Shown here one piece after another: positions 1 to 11,454 of a DNA stretch of 64,000 nt (position 1 is its first letter; each line of letters opens with the position of its first letter). A program made the translations under genes and the position numbers. The notes beneath the pieces were generated by a model. That model was not told where the DNA came from, did not search any database, and worked only from the letters and a program-made list of their open reading frames with translations. This DNA is from Rhizobium tumorigenes (GTDB lineage: Bacteria > Pseudomonadota > Alphaproteobacteria > Rhizobiales > Rhizobiaceae): assembly GCF_003240565.2 (NCBI RefSeq), contig NZ_CP117255.1, positions 2,356,001 to 2,420,000 of the forward strand, in the 5' to 3' direction.

Positions 1-107
1 ATCTCCCTTGTTCTGTCATACCGCTGGGCGGGGATGCCTCATCCCCGATGCCCGCACCTGTCGTCTTGCCCTTTTATCGTCCCGGAGCGTGTATAGGCCA
101 ATTCGCA

Positions 108-1181
108 TCACCCTGACAGGGACTGTCGCGGCCGACCCAGCCTCCATAACCAGCGGAGAATACGATATCCCGCAAATACCGCTGCCAGCACCCACATCAG
201 CCCCGCCAAAAGCCAGCCGGATACGGTTGCAAGAAGGCCTGCCGTGGTCAAAGCGGCACCGCCAACCAGCACCAGCGCGCCACGGAACCGCGGGCCGAAG
301 CTTTCCGCAAGCCGCCGGAAACGCGAGATATCGGCGGGACTATCCGCAAGCTTCAGCACATCGTGCGTGGCACGGTAGCCCGCTCCCTTCGCCAGAGCGC
401 CTAGATCGGTCGCGGTGGTCGTCAGCGCCGCCAGCGGTTTCGCCCGCACCGAACGGGAAAGCGCCAGCCGGGCCGCGCCAAGATTGCCGGCGGAGGCAAG
501 ATCGACCGTCTCCCGGACAGCCTTGCCGTCGATCAGATCAGTCGCCACCGAGGTCATCGCGCGACGGAACGGCGGCCGCAGCAAATCCGCCTTGTCGGCG
601 ACCTTCAGCGCCGTGACGCCGACCCGCGCCGGCGATGCCATGCCGAAACTCGCAATCGTCGCGCCCGTAATCACCAGCCCTGCGGCGGCAAGCCCCATCG
701 TCAGCGGACTGTAGACCTCGCCGTTGATGTAGGCTCGGCCTTCGTGCACCAAGTCGCGGGCGTCGCTGATGCCGGTGAGATCTGCGGTCACGGCACCCGC
801 CAGCGCCTCGGGGCTCCTGGCGTCACCGCCGGCAAGCCCGCTCCAGGCATCCCGCAGGCTGCGTCCGGCATCAAAACCCTGTGCAGCTGCGACACGCTGT
901 CGAAGATCGGGCGGGGTGATAACATCACGGCTATCGGCGAGGGCCAACAGGCTTGCAGCCAGATCCGGATCGTCATCGCCAAGCGCCTTGACGATCGCAT
1001 CCTGGTAGGCAGTGGCCGGAACCCCGCGCAGGCGATAAGCGACAATCTCCGCCTCGCCCGCCCCCGGCCGCAGAACCGCCACCCCCTCCACCGCCTTCGG
1101 CACGACGACAACCCCCGCAACCAGCCCGCAGGCAAGGATCGCAGAGAGCGCAAAGCGGGATACGGAAGAGAGCAAAACCAC
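108..1181 (-). CDS. Conserved hypothetical membrane protein
   Basis: I do not recognise a named family. The frame is open from 1247, but a GTG at 1181 preceded by GAGG at five bases is the better start, giving about 357 residues; the longer version begins with a proline-rich stretch that does not look native. A hydrophobic segment lies near residues 9-28, a second near 161-180 and a hydrophobic pair at about 301-340, followed by a short basic tail rich in Trp and Arg. The two long loops between segments are Ala/Asp rich and helical in character. Rhizobial genomes commonly carry unannotated proteins of this layout. The gene stands alone on the minus strand and no function is proposed. Confidence 0.7.
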   Translation of the reverse strand: MVLLSSVSRFALSAILACGLVAGVVVVPKAVEGVAVLRPGAGEAEIVAYRLRGVPATAYQDAIVKALGDDDPDLAASLLALADSRDVITPPDLRQRVAAAQGFDAGRSLRDAWSGLAGGDARSPEALAGAVTADLTGISDARDLVHEGRAYINGEVYSPLTMGLAAAGLVITGATIASFGMASPARVGVTALKVADKADLLRPPFRRAMTSVATDLIDGKAVRETVDLASAGNLGAARLALSRSVRAKPLAALTTTATDLGALAKGAGYRATHDVLKLADSPADISRFRRLAESFGPRFRGALVLVGGAALTTAGLLATVSGWLLAGLMWVLAAVFAGYRILRWLWRLGRPRQSLSG

Positions 1182-1400
1182 GAAAACCTCGCTGGCTCGA
1201 AGCTTCGGCCATGCGCAGGATATAGGGAGCGAGGGGGGAAACGGCAATTGAGTTGGGATGTTGGGGCAATGGTCGATCTGAGAGCGCGCCCTGACTTGTA
1301 CTTTATGACCGATTGAGCAGGATCTGAAGCTTTGCTGTCGTGATCCTGTCCCATAAGCTGCTTGTAGCCACCGACTCTGAGGCCCTGCGCTCTCAAGGAA

Positions 1401-2315
1401 ATGCTGACGATAATGACCACGAGATCCATAAAACTCGCATCCATCCTGTTGGGCCTGCTTGGCTTCGGTCTATCCTTAGCCGTTGCGCAGGATGTAGCAG
1501 CACCGCTCTCGGCGGGATTTGAGGACCTGTGTGTCGCTGATAGCGCCCATCCACCGAAGCTCTGGAAGATAAGCGGCAAACTCGACCCCAATGCATGGAG
1601 ATCGCGTATTGTCTGCGACCTCTCGTCGCCTGCGCGGCCCGTCTTGCATATCACGGTGCATCCCGGCGACGCGCCTGACCAGAGCGTCGGTGACGCACCG
1701 ATAGAGCGCGTCGAAATCCAGATCAGGAAGCAGGTCATCAAGTTCGACAAGCCGACCTGGTATCACTTCGCCTTCAGGCTCGACGCGCCATGGGCAGGGA
1801 TCGGCAATCGCACCGTCATCCATCAGGTAAAGCAGAATATCCCGACAGAAGAGACGAAGCCTCTCGGTTCCTGCCAGTCAGCCAACCCGCTGTTCAAGAT
1901 CGAGGCGATCCCCTCCAAGTCCGGCGCAGTTTTCGTTGCAAAGGTGAGAGGAACATCGGACTGCAATGCCGGTACGTCCCAGATCGTCTGCGGACCTTGG
2001 CCCCTCGAGATCGGCGAATGGAACGATGTCAACGTCATGCTGAAGCCAAGCCTTCAGGAGGGCGCAAGCGCCTTGCAAGTCGCCCTCAACGGACGCGCCT
2101 GCGCAATTTCCTACACCGGACGCCTCGGCTATCTCGATCACGGCATGCGCGACGAAGACGGGCACCCATACATAGACGTCCAGCCACGTTTCGGAATCTA
2201 CAGGGACACCCTGCCCGATCTCATCCAGTCCATCGACTTCGCCGATATTAAATTCTGGTCCACCGACCCCACCGGCGATCCCGCCTGGTCGAAACTGGCA
2301 GGATCCAGCAGGTAA
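1401..2315 (+). CDS. Exported polysaccharide lyase-like (heparin lyase I family) protein
   Basis: The 304-residue protein starts with a signal peptide (basic MTTRSIK then a leucine-rich core, cleavage after AVA near residue 29). The rest has the beta-rich look of the heparin-lyase-like polysaccharide lyase family: the PTWYHFAFRLD strand, the WPLEIGEWNDVNVML strand and the RFGIYRD segment near residue 265, each typical of these jelly-roll lyases. Several cysteines could form disulfides in the periplasm. The substrate cannot be told; a bacterial exopolysaccharide or a plant uronate polymer is possible. Two ATGs (1401, 1413) compete; an AAGGAA lies almost against the first, so 1413 is also plausible. 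No operon partner is present, the next gene being on the other strand. The family call is from memory of motifs, not from a search. Confidence 0.6.
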   Translation: MLTIMTTRSIKLASILLGLLGFGLSLAVAQDVAAPLSAGFEDLCVADSAHPPKLWKISGKLDPNAWRSRIVCDLSSPARPVLHITVHPGDAPDQSVGDAPIERVEIQIRKQVIKFDKPTWYHFAFRLDAPWAGIGNRTVIHQVKQNIPTEETKPLGSCQSANPLFKIEAIPSKSGAVFVAKVRGTSDCNAGTSQIVCGPWPLEIGEWNDVNVMLKPSLQEGASALQVALNGRACAISYTGRLGYLDHGMRDEDGHPYIDVQPRFGIYRDTLPDLIQSIDFADIKFWSTDPTGDPAWSKLAGSSR

Positions 2316-2329
2316 AGGAGAGCCGCAAA

Positions 2330-2357
2330 AGCATTCTTGCTTCACGCCCAGAATGCT
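2330..2357 (+). terminator. Possible terminator after the lyase-like gene
   Basis: A perfect 8-bp inverted repeat (AGCATTCT / AGAATGCT) with a 12-base loop lies 15 bases after the stop codon. The following bases (CTTGTGG) are a poor U-tract, so termination would be weak. Confidence 0.35.
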
Positions 2358-2495
2358 CTTGTGGAATACCTCCTGGCTTGATCCACGACCATAATCGCCA
2401 AAGGTGGCATTGATGGTCTCACGCTGGGCGATGTCAAATCGGACGGGAGGTCGGCATTCGGAGCTACGGGAAATAGTGCTTATGGGGTCATCCCC

Positions 2496-2966
2496 TTAGT
2501 TCGGATCTGCCAACTTCAGTTTGGCCAGCGCGCTCTTCAGCCCTTTGGGATAGAGTTCCGGGTAGCCATCGCGATCGAGTTCGTCCGGGTGGTACCAGCG
2601 CGCGACATTGCGGGTGCCGTCGCTTTCGTGAAAGACGATGTGATCGCCTGTCATGGATTGTTCGAGAGGGAATTTGACCTCGAAGACGAAGATCACCTCA
2701 TGACCGGGCACGCCGCCAAAGGTGTAGAGGTTTTCAAAAACCTGCGGTCCGCCGACAATTTCGATCTCGACACCCAGTTCTTCCATGAACTCACGCTTCA
2801 GTGCGACTTCGGAAAGTTCGCCAAACTCGATACTGCCACCCAGCGGACGCACACCTGCAACGCGACCTTGGCCGTCTGGAACCTCGGCTGCGAGAAGGCG
2901 CCCTTGGTGCCAGACCAGGCCTATTGCCTTCACGCTGATTGGCGTCACTGGATACGATGTGCTCAT
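2496..2966 (-). CDS. Nudix hydrolase
   Basis: The 156-residue protein carries an exact Nudix box at residues 44-66 (G-x5-E-x7-R-E-x-x-E-E-x-G-V), which binds the metal and cleaves nucleoside diphosphate linkages. The box sits in a single domain of normal length for a small MutT-like enzyme. The C-terminal half has WYHPDELD, a segment seen in many members, but nothing that fixes the substrate; a nucleotide sugar, dinucleotide or damaged nucleotide are all possible. It is monocistronic, divergent from the GH94-like gene across about 190 bases. The enzyme class is clear from the box, the substrate is not. Confidence 0.9.
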   Translation of the reverse strand: MSTSYPVTPISVKAIGLVWHQGRLLAAEVPDGQGRVAGVRPLGGSIEFGELSEVALKREFMEELGVEIEIVGGPQVFENLYTFGGVPGHEVIFVFEVKFPLEQSMTGDHIVFHESDGTRNVARWYHPDELDRDGYPELYPKGLKSALAKLKLADPN

Positions 2967-3157
2967 CCTCGATACAATTAGAAGAGTAAATTAACGGCCG
3001 CAAGTCGTCGAAACGCGCTGCGGTCGGAGGTCAAAGACCACCTCCGCCGTTTCCCCGAACCCACTATCCCGCTCATCCCGTTTTGCCGCAGATTTTACTG
3101 CGCTTTCTCTGCGGCTTGTGATGTAGTCCCCGCAGGCCGCAATCAGCGAGAGACATC

Positions 3158-6100
3158 ATGGCATCCGACCTCCACCGTAGTTTCCAGACATCCCGTCGCG
3201 AAGATCTTGGCCTTACGACGATCGGCAATCCGGCCGGTCTTTCGGTATCTGCGCTTGCCAATGGCGCGCTGTTTGCCATCGAGCACAGCGACGCCGCAGG
3301 CGTGCAGGTGATGATCAATCAGGTGCAGGGCTCGCCGATCTATGGCGGCATCGGCCGACTTTATCTGCGCACCGGCGGCCCCGATCCGGTGGTGGAGATC
3401 GTCGGCCCGCGCGCAAAGGCTCGCTTCGCCAGCAGCGACAGCGCATTCTCGTGGACCGGCGAAACCTATGGCATCCGCCACCGCGTCCGCCTCGAGTTGC
3501 ATCCAGCCGAGCCGATCTGGCTTTGGCGCGTCTCGCTGGAAAACACCCGCTCTGAAACCGTCGATGCCGACCTCGTGCTGGTCCAGGATATCGGGCTCGG
3601 CGACCGCGGATTTCTGATGAACAGCGAAGCCTACGCCTCGCAATATATCGACCACCACATCGCGACGCACGAGCGCTTCGGGCCGGTGATCATGAACCGC
3701 CAGAACCTCAAGCAGGGCGGCGGCCACATACCATGGCTGGCACAGGGTTGCCTCGAAGGAGCTGCGGCCTTTGCCACCGATGCGATCCAGCTCGTCGATA
3801 GCGGCAGGCCGGACGGACAGCTCGTTGCCGCCTTCGGGGTGGCCCTGCCGAGCGAACGGCGCCAGCACGAAGTCGCCTGCCCGGCACTTCAATCGCCATC
3901 GATGTCGCTTGCGCCCGCAGCCTCGGGCAGCGCCACCTTTTTCGGCCTGTTTGTCGCCGATCATCCGGAGGCATCGAGCGATGCCGATCTCGCACTCCTG
4001 GCACCGCTGGCGGACCTGCCGACCTCCACCACCGGTGCGCTCATCGAAACGCCACCCGTGCGCAGCCTGGTGCAGGATGCGCCGTTGCTGGTGGCGGTGG
4101 CCCTCGACGACGCAGCCGTTGCCAAGCTCTACCCAAGCCGCGAGCTGGAGGAACGTGTGGATGGCCAGCTGCTATCGTTCTTCGTGCCCGGCGGCTTTCA
4201 GAACCGCCACGTGGTTTTGCTCGAAAAGGAGCTCCGTGTCGCGCGCCGCCATGGTGCTATCCTGCGCAGCGGACAAAGCATGCTGCCGGACGACAACACG
4301 CTGGCGGCAACATGCTGGATGCAGGGCATCTTTGCCGCCCAGCTGACCATCGGCAACACCTCTTTCCACAAGCTGTTTTCCGTCTCCCGCGATCCCTACA
4401 ATCTCACCCGCAACAGCGGGTTGCGGATCATGGTCGATACCGGCTCAGGCTGGCAGCTGCTGGGCGTGCCCTCGGCATTCGACATGGGCCTCAGCGACTG
4501 CCGCTGGATCTACCGGCTGGCCGACCGCACCATCACTGTTTCGGCGATCGCCTCAGGCGACGATCCTGCCATGCAGTGGAGCATTACCGTCGAAGGCCCG
4601 GCCTGCCGCTTCCTCGCCTACGGCCAGGTGACGCTCGGCGAGCGTGAATACGAGACGCGCGGGCGGATCACCATCGATGCCGATGCCAAACAGATCACGC
4701 TGCAGCCGGACCCGAACTGGCTCTGGGGGCAGCGCTATCCCGATGCCAGCTACCGGCTGGTGTCATCGACGGCAGATGCCGTCGATGTCGTCGGCGGAGA
4801 TGAACTGCTCTATGCCGACGGCGTCGCGCGGAATGGCCCTTTCATCGCCCTCAGGTCGCATGCGACGCAATTGCTGACCTTCGCCGTCGTTGGTTCGATG
4901 GTCGATGCCACCGAGGCCGAACGCCTTGCCCGCAGATACCAGGCCGGCGTCTCCAAAGCCGCCATGCTCGACCCAGCAGACCGCTTCTGGAAACACGCGA
5001 CACGCGGCCTCGAAATTGCCGGGACCGGCCCGGATCTCGCAGCCCATGCAGCGATCCTGCCCTGGATGGCCCATGATGCCATCGTCCATATGAGCGTGCC
5101 GCACGGTCTGGAGCAGTATACCGGCGCCGCCTGGGGCACGCGCGATGCCTGCCAGGGGCCGATCGAATTCCTGCTCTCCTACGAGCATGACGCGGAGGCC
5201 AAGCAGGTCCTGAAGATAATCTTTGGCGAGCAGTTCCGCGACCGGGGCGACTGGCCGCAATGGTTCATGTTCGAGCCCTACGCCAATATCCGCTCGAGCG
5301 AGGCCCATGGCGATATCGTCGTCTGGCCGCTGAAGGCGCTCTGCGACTATATCGAAGCCACCGGCGATCTCGGCTTCCTCAACGAGACCACGGCCTGGCG
5401 CGACGACGGGACCATGGAGCGGACACCCGAGAAGGCATCGATCGCCGACCATGTCGAAAAGCTCCTGGCAACGATCCGCACCCGCTTCATCCCCGGTACC
5501 AGCCTGATCCGCTATGGCGAGGGCGACTGGAACGACTCGCTCCAGCCGGCCGATCCGCACCTGCGCGACTGGATGGTCAGCAGCTGGACCGTGGCCCTGC
5601 TGTACGAGCAGATCGTCCGCTACGGCGCGATCATGGAAAGCGTCGGCAAGATCGCCGAGGCAAAGCGGCTTCGTGCCAGTGCGGCGGCGATGCGCAGCGA
5701 TTTCAACCGCCTGCTGATCCGCGACGGCATCGTCGCCGGCTATGCCATCTTCGATCCAGCCCACGACGGTGTCGAACTGCTGCTGCATCCGGAAGACCAG
5801 CGCACCGGCCTGCACTATTCGCTGATCTCCATGACCCAGCCGATGCTCGGCGGTCTGTTCACCGCAGACCAGCGCCACGGTCACAAGGCTCTCATCCGCG
5901 ACCACCTGCTGTTTCCGGACGGTACGCGTCTGATGGAAAAGCCCGCCACCTATTCTGGCGGTCCCGAGACGCTCTTCCGCCGCGCCGAATCGTCGTCCTT
6001 CTTCGGACGCGAGATCGGCCTGATGTATGTCCACGCCCATCTGCGCTACTGCGAAACGCTGGTGCTCGATGAAGATGCTGATGGTCTCTGGCAGGCTCTG

Positions 6101-6430
6101 GCGCTCGCCAATCCGATTGCCGTCACCGACCGTCTTGCGCACGCATCCCTGCGCCAGCGCAACACCTATTTCAGCAGCAGCGATGCCGCCTTCCATGACC
6201 GCTACAGCGCCGCACGCGAATGGGATGAGGTGAAGGCAGGCTCCATTGCCGTCGATGGCGGCTGGCGCATTTACTCGAGCGGCCCGGGCCTCTACACCAA
6301 AGGCCTGCTGCAAAACGTCTTCGGCTTTCAACGGCAATCGGGCAAACGTGTGGAAAAGCCGTTGATCTCGGCATCGATCGACGTCTCCCGCATGACCCGG
6401 GACGATATGCCATCGGAAAGTGCCAGTTAG
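3158..6430 (+). CDS. GH94/GH36-type glycoside phosphorylase-like enzyme
   Basis: A 1090-residue protein with two beta-sandwich blocks followed by an (alpha/alpha)6-barrel, the layout of cellobiose/cellodextrin phosphorylases and of the C-terminal part of cyclic beta-glucan synthase NdvB. The barrel starts near residue 610 and holds WGTRDACQGP near residue 656 and GEGDWNDSL, where Asp790 matches the general acid of GH94 phosphorylases. There is no signal peptide and no glycosyltransferase or membrane domain, so it is a soluble cytoplasmic enzyme, not NdvB itself. The likely reaction is reversible phosphorolysis of a beta-linked disaccharide or oligoglucan; the substrate is unknown. It ends at a strong hairpin shared with glmM. 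A GCGAGAG ribosome-binding site precedes the ATG. Confidence 0.85.
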   Translation: MASDLHRSFQTSRREDLGLTTIGNPAGLSVSALANGALFAIEHSDAAGVQVMINQVQGSPIYGGIGRLYLRTGGPDPVVEIVGPRAKARFASSDSAFSWTGETYGIRHRVRLELHPAEPIWLWRVSLENTRSETVDADLVLVQDIGLGDRGFLMNSEAYASQYIDHHIATHERFGPVIMNRQNLKQGGGHIPWLAQGCLEGAAAFATDAIQLVDSGRPDGQLVAAFGVALPSERRQHEVACPALQSPSMSLAPAASGSATFFGLFVADHPEASSDADLALLAPLADLPTSTTGALIETPPVRSLVQDAPLLVAVALDDAAVAKLYPSRELEERVDGQLLSFFVPGGFQNRHVVLLEKELRVARRHGAILRSGQSMLPDDNTLAATCWMQGIFAAQLTIGNTSFHKLFSVSRDPYNLTRNSGLRIMVDTGSGWQLLGVPSAFDMGLSDCRWIYRLADRTITVSAIASGDDPAMQWSITVEGPACRFLAYGQVTLGEREYETRGRITIDADAKQITLQPDPNWLWGQRYPDASYRLVSSTADAVDVVGGDELLYADGVARNGPFIALRSHATQLLTFAVVGSMVDATEAERLARRYQAGVSKAAMLDPADRFWKHATRGLEIAGTGPDLAAHAAILPWMAHDAIVHMSVPHGLEQYTGAAWGTRDACQGPIEFLLSYEHDAEAKQVLKIIFGEQFRDRGDWPQWFMFEPYANIRSSEAHGDIVVWPLKALCDYIEATGDLGFLNETTAWRDDGTMERTPEKASIADHVEKLLATIRTRFIPGTSLIRYGEGDWNDSLQPADPHLRDWMVSSWTVALLYEQIVRYGAIMESVGKIAEAKRLRASAAAMRSDFNRLLIRDGIVAGYAIFDPAHDGVELLLHPEDQRTGLHYSLISMTQPMLGGLFTADQRHGHKALIRDHLLFPDGTRLMEKPATYSGGPETLFRRAESSSFFGREIGLMYVHAHLRYCETLVLDEDADGLWQALALANPIAVTDRLAHASLRQRNTYFSSSDAAFHDRYSAAREWDEVKAGSIAVDGGWRIYSSGPGLYTKGLLQNVFGFQRQSGKRVEKPLISASIDVSRMTRDDMPSESAS

Positions 6431-6460
6431 GGTATCGAGAGCTCAAAGCCGATATAATGA

Positions 6461-6497
6461 AAAAAGGGCCCGCCAGGAGAACTCGGCGGGCCCTTTG
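6461..6497 (-). terminator. Strong hairpin terminator between convergent genes (glmM side)
   Basis: A 12-bp stem (AAAGGGCCCGCC at 6463-6474 with its complement at 6485-6496) has a 10-base loop. Read on the minus strand it is followed by TTTTTTC, a good Rho-independent terminator for glmM; the plus-strand tail (TTTGTGT) is weaker but may also stop the GH94-like gene. Confidence 0.85.
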
Positions 6498-6506
6498 TGT
6501 AAAATG

Positions 6507-7859
6507 TCAAGCGGCAGTTCGGACGTTCGAAATCACGCCGATCAGGTCGTTGACGATGCGCTCGACCTGAACGCGGTCGTCGCCCTCGGCCATCACGCGG
6601 ATCAGCGGTTCGGTTCCTGACGGCCGGATGACGAGGCGACCGTTGCGTGAAAGCTCGCTCTCGGCATCGGCAATCGCCTGCTTGACCTCGATATTTTCCA
6701 ACGGCCGGCCTCCGGTGATGCGCACGTTGCGCAGCAGCTGCGGCACGGGTTCGAAGCGGCGGCAGACTTCGCTGACGGGCTTGCCGGAACGCTTGGCACA
6801 GGCAAGGATCTGCAGCGCCGCGACCAGGCCATCGCCCGTCGTGCCGTAATCCGACAGCACGATATGGCCCGACTGCTCGCCGCCGACGTTGAAGTCGTGC
6901 TGGCGCATGTGCTCGACGACGTAGCGGTCGCCGACCTGCGTGCGGGCCAGTTCCAGCCCCTTGTCGCCAAGGAAGCGCTCGAGCCCGAGGTTGGACATGA
7001 CAGTTGCGACGATGCCTTTGCCGCGCAGTCGCTGGGTATCGGCCCAGCTCTCGGCAATGACAGCCATCAGCTGGTCGCCGTCGATGACCGAACCGTTCTC
7101 GTCGACGATGATGACGCGGTCGGCATCGCCATCGAGGGCAATGCCGATATCGGCGCGCACCTCGTCGACCTTCTTCTGCAGCGCCATCGGGCTGGTGGAC
7201 CCGCAATTGAGGTTGATGTTGATGCCATCGGGCTCGTTGCCGATCGTCACGACCTCGGCGCCAAGCTCCCAGAGAACGGCTGGTGCGACCTTGTAGGCGG
7301 CACCATTGGCGCAATCGATGGCGATGCGCAGGCCCTGCAGCGTCACGTCGCGCGGCAAAGTGCGCTTGGCATTCTCGATGTAGCGGTCATGGACGCCGTC
7401 GATGCGCTTGGCGCGGCCAATATCGTCCGATTTCGCCAGCTGCAGGCTCAAGTCCTGGTCGAGCAGATCCTCGATCTGCATTTCGATGTCGTCGGAGAGC
7501 TTGTAGCCATCGGGGCCGAACAACTTGATGCCGTTGTCCTTGTAGGGATTGTGGGAGGCGGAGATCATCACACCGATGTCGGCACGCAGCGAGCGGGTCA
7601 GCATGGCGACGGCAGGCGTCGGGATGGGACCGAGAACGAAGGCATCGATACCGGCAGCTGTGAAGCCTGCCACGAGCGCGTTTTCCAGCATGTAGCCGGA
7701 CAGCCGCGTATCCTTGCCGATCACGACTCGATGGCGATGATTGCCACGGCGAAAGATCGTTCCGACCGCAATGCCGACCCGCATGGCAAGATCTGGCGTC
7801 ATCGGGAAGACGTTGGACTGCCCACGGATTCCGTCCGTGCCGAAATAGCGACGCTTCAT
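6507..7859 (-). CDS. glmM: Phosphoglucosamine mutase GlmM
   Basis: GlmM converts glucosamine-6-phosphate to glucosamine-1-phosphate for UDP-GlcNAc, feeding peptidoglycan and LPS synthesis. The protein is 450 residues, the usual length. It starts [13 protein letters not shown], has the phosphoserine loop [16 protein letters not shown] near residue 100, the metal-binding DGDADR near residue 240, the sugar-binding GGEQSGH near 330 and the phosphate-binding [11 protein letters not shown] near the C-terminus. The frame is open to 7928, but the ATG at 7859 with GGGAGA upstream gives the family start. It is downstream of ftsH on the same strand, as in many proteobacteria, although a terminator lies between them. 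Confidence 0.98.
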   Translation of the reverse strand: MKRRYFGTDGIRGQSNVFPMTPDLAMRVGIAVGTIFRRGNHRHRVVIGKDTRLSGYMLENALVAGFTAAGIDAFVLGPIPTPAVAMLTRSLRADIGVMISASHNPYKDNGIKLFGPDGYKLSDDIEMQIEDLLDQDLSLQLAKSDDIGRAKRIDGVHDRYIENAKRTLPRDVTLQGLRIAIDCANGAAYKVAPAVLWELGAEVVTIGNEPDGININLNCGSTSPMALQKKVDEVRADIGIALDGDADRVIIVDENGSVIDGDQLMAVIAESWADTQRLRGKGIVATVMSNLGLERFLGDKGLELARTQVGDRYVVEHMRQHDFNVGGEQSGHIVLSDYGTTGDGLVAALQILACAKRSGKPVSEVCRRFEPVPQLLRNVRITGGRPLENIEVKQAIADAESELSRNGRLVIRPSGTEPLIRVMAEGDDRVQVERIVNDLIGVISNVRTAA

Positions 7860-8007
7860 AGTGTCTCCCGCAAATTTAAGCGCCTCCCCCACGGAGGCGC
7901 GTCCCGACTTGGTTGATGTCCGGGTCATCGAATGCGACGCTCATGCCACAGATCGCCGTCTTCATCACGTCAATTAACGCAAAGAACTATCACATGTCGT
8001 GACCGAC

Positions 8008-8042
8008 GAAAAAGGCCGGCTCCCGCATGACGGGAACCGGCC
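8008..8042 (-). terminator. ftsH terminator
   Basis: On the minus strand a GGCCGG stem extended by a second CCCG/CGGG stem forms a GC-rich hairpin, followed by TTTTTCG. It lies 26 bases after the ftsH stop and probably separates ftsH from glmM transcription in part. Confidence 0.8.
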
Positions 8043-8067
8043 TGATGTTATGAACGCTATTTTGGGA

Positions 8068-10011
<1,944 letters not shown>

Positions 10012-10138
10012 TGAACTCCCCAGGGACTGAGACAGCCCGGCCTTTTGGCGACTGCATTACTTGGCTGCTAACATAGGGTTACGCCGGGCCCTTGCCAAGG
10101 CAGTCAGCGCAACCACATGCGATTTCCGTCAATAACTC

Positions 10139-11443
10139 CTAAAACGGAGGTGAAACATAGGCTGACCGTCCGAAGGCATTCGCTAGCCGATCCGCAAGAT
10201 TGAGATCGATTCGTGTCAAAAAGCGGTCGAATGGCGGCAGATACGGTGCAAAACGAAGAGGATAGCCCTTCTCGCACTGGTCTTCATTGTCGAAACGAAA
10301 TGTGGGTGCCGACGCCGCTGCGCGCATCGCCGCACCTTTTGGGGTTCCCGCAGCGAAAGCCATCCGCGAAGTTGCGCCGGCTGCGACAATTTGCACCCCG
10401 CGATGGCCGTCATTGAAAACCTCGAAACGGCCATCCCAGATACCCCTTGCCCCCGGTGCAAGATGCAGAGCGTCAATGTTGCGGCTTTCGCGCATCAAGA
10501 AGAGAGCGCTGCGCCTGAGGTCGAAGACCACCCCGCCCGCCGTTCGTCGACCGGGCGCCCCGTTGCCGATAAACCCGAGGATGCGCTGCATCCTCTCCTG
10601 GCCCAATCCGTAAGGCTGGCCGCCGAAGATGGCCGCAAGGCAGGAGAGCCCATGGGCAAACTCGGGCGCTGCGGCATCGATGCCATCGGGAGCGATGCGG
10701 CACAGCACACCGCCGTCTATAGCCACCGACTGTTCCACCCAGCGCGCCGCCGCCGCCGATAGTTCAGCCTTTGCACTCCCGACGCCAGGCGATGCGACAG
10801 GACCGCCGGTTGCGAGACCCGCCCGGACACGGACGCGTTCATAATGAAGGTCGAGATTGCTCGGGTCGTCGATCCAGCCGATATTTCGTTCGGTGAGAAA
10901 TGCCCGGATGTCATTACGCAGGCAGGACAGAAACGGACGTATCACCCAGATGCGCCGATCGAACAGCACCGCATCGGCAATACCGGTCGCAGTAAACCGC
11001 CCTGCCCGCACACGCGCATTGCGCATCGCCAGCGTCTCCTGCTGGTCGTCAAGCGTGTGACCGGTGACGATCAGGTCTGCTTGGACCTCGGCAGCAACGT
11101 CGGCCAGCAGGTCGTAACGCGCCTCGCGCGCGGCGGCCATGATGCCGGTCGCAGGCTTGTCACCAAGCCAGCGGTGCGTGCTGTGGGCGATGCCCAGTTT
11201 CCGGCAGAGATTGGCCACGGATTTCGCCTCGTCGGCCGAACCGGGGCGCAGGTCGTGATCGACGGTGGCGGCGGAAAGCCGGTGCGAGGGGTGGCTGTCA
11301 CGGATCGCATCGGAAAGGGCAATCAGCAGCCCGGTCGAATCGCTGCCGCCGGAGATTGCAACGAGGATGTGCGAGGGCTGGCGAAGCGATGCCAGCAGAC
11401 GGGTTGCAGCCGCCTGAGGCGATAAGACCGTGCCACCGGCCAT
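10139..11443 (-). CDS. tilS: tRNA(Ile)-lysidine synthetase TilS
   Basis: TilS adds lysine to C34 of the CAU-anticodon tRNA(Ile), changing its reading from AUG to AUA. The PP-loop SGGSDST is at residues 31-37, and the N-terminal ATP-pyrophosphatase domain continues through the VDHDLRPGS and VTGHTLDDQQET motifs near residues 81 and 151. The protein is 434 residues, in the normal range with the C-terminal tRNA-binding part. It lies 11 bases after cpoB on the same strand, so the two are probably cotranscribed, and ftsH follows. Confidence 0.95.
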   Translation of the reverse strand: MAGGTVLSPQAAATRLLASLRQPSHILVAISGGSDSTGLLIALSDAIRDSHPSHRLSAATVDHDLRPGSADEAKSVANLCRKLGIAHSTHRWLGDKPATGIMAAAREARYDLLADVAAEVQADLIVTGHTLDDQQETLAMRNARVRAGRFTATGIADAVLFDRRIWVIRPFLSCLRNDIRAFLTERNIGWIDDPSNLDLHYERVRVRAGLATGGPVASPGVGSAKAELSAAAARWVEQSVAIDGGVLCRIAPDGIDAAAPEFAHGLSCLAAIFGGQPYGLGQERMQRILGFIGNGAPGRRTAGGVVFDLRRSALFLMRESRNIDALHLAPGARGIWDGRFEVFNDGHRGVQIVAAGATSRMAFAAGTPKGAAMRAAASAPTFRFDNEDQCEKGYPLRFAPYLPPFDRFLTRIDLNLADRLANAFGRSAYVSPPF

Positions 11444-11454
11444 GGCCTCGCCGC

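Noticed and set aside
3025..3046. Inverted repeat CGGAGGT / ACCTCCG between the Nudix and GH94-like genes
   Set aside because: It lies between divergent starts, has no U-tract and no sign of recurrence; too little to call an operator.
4763..6337. A 524-residue frame antisense to the GH94-like gene
   Set aside because: It is a shadow of the coding frame on the plus strand, with no recognisable motif.
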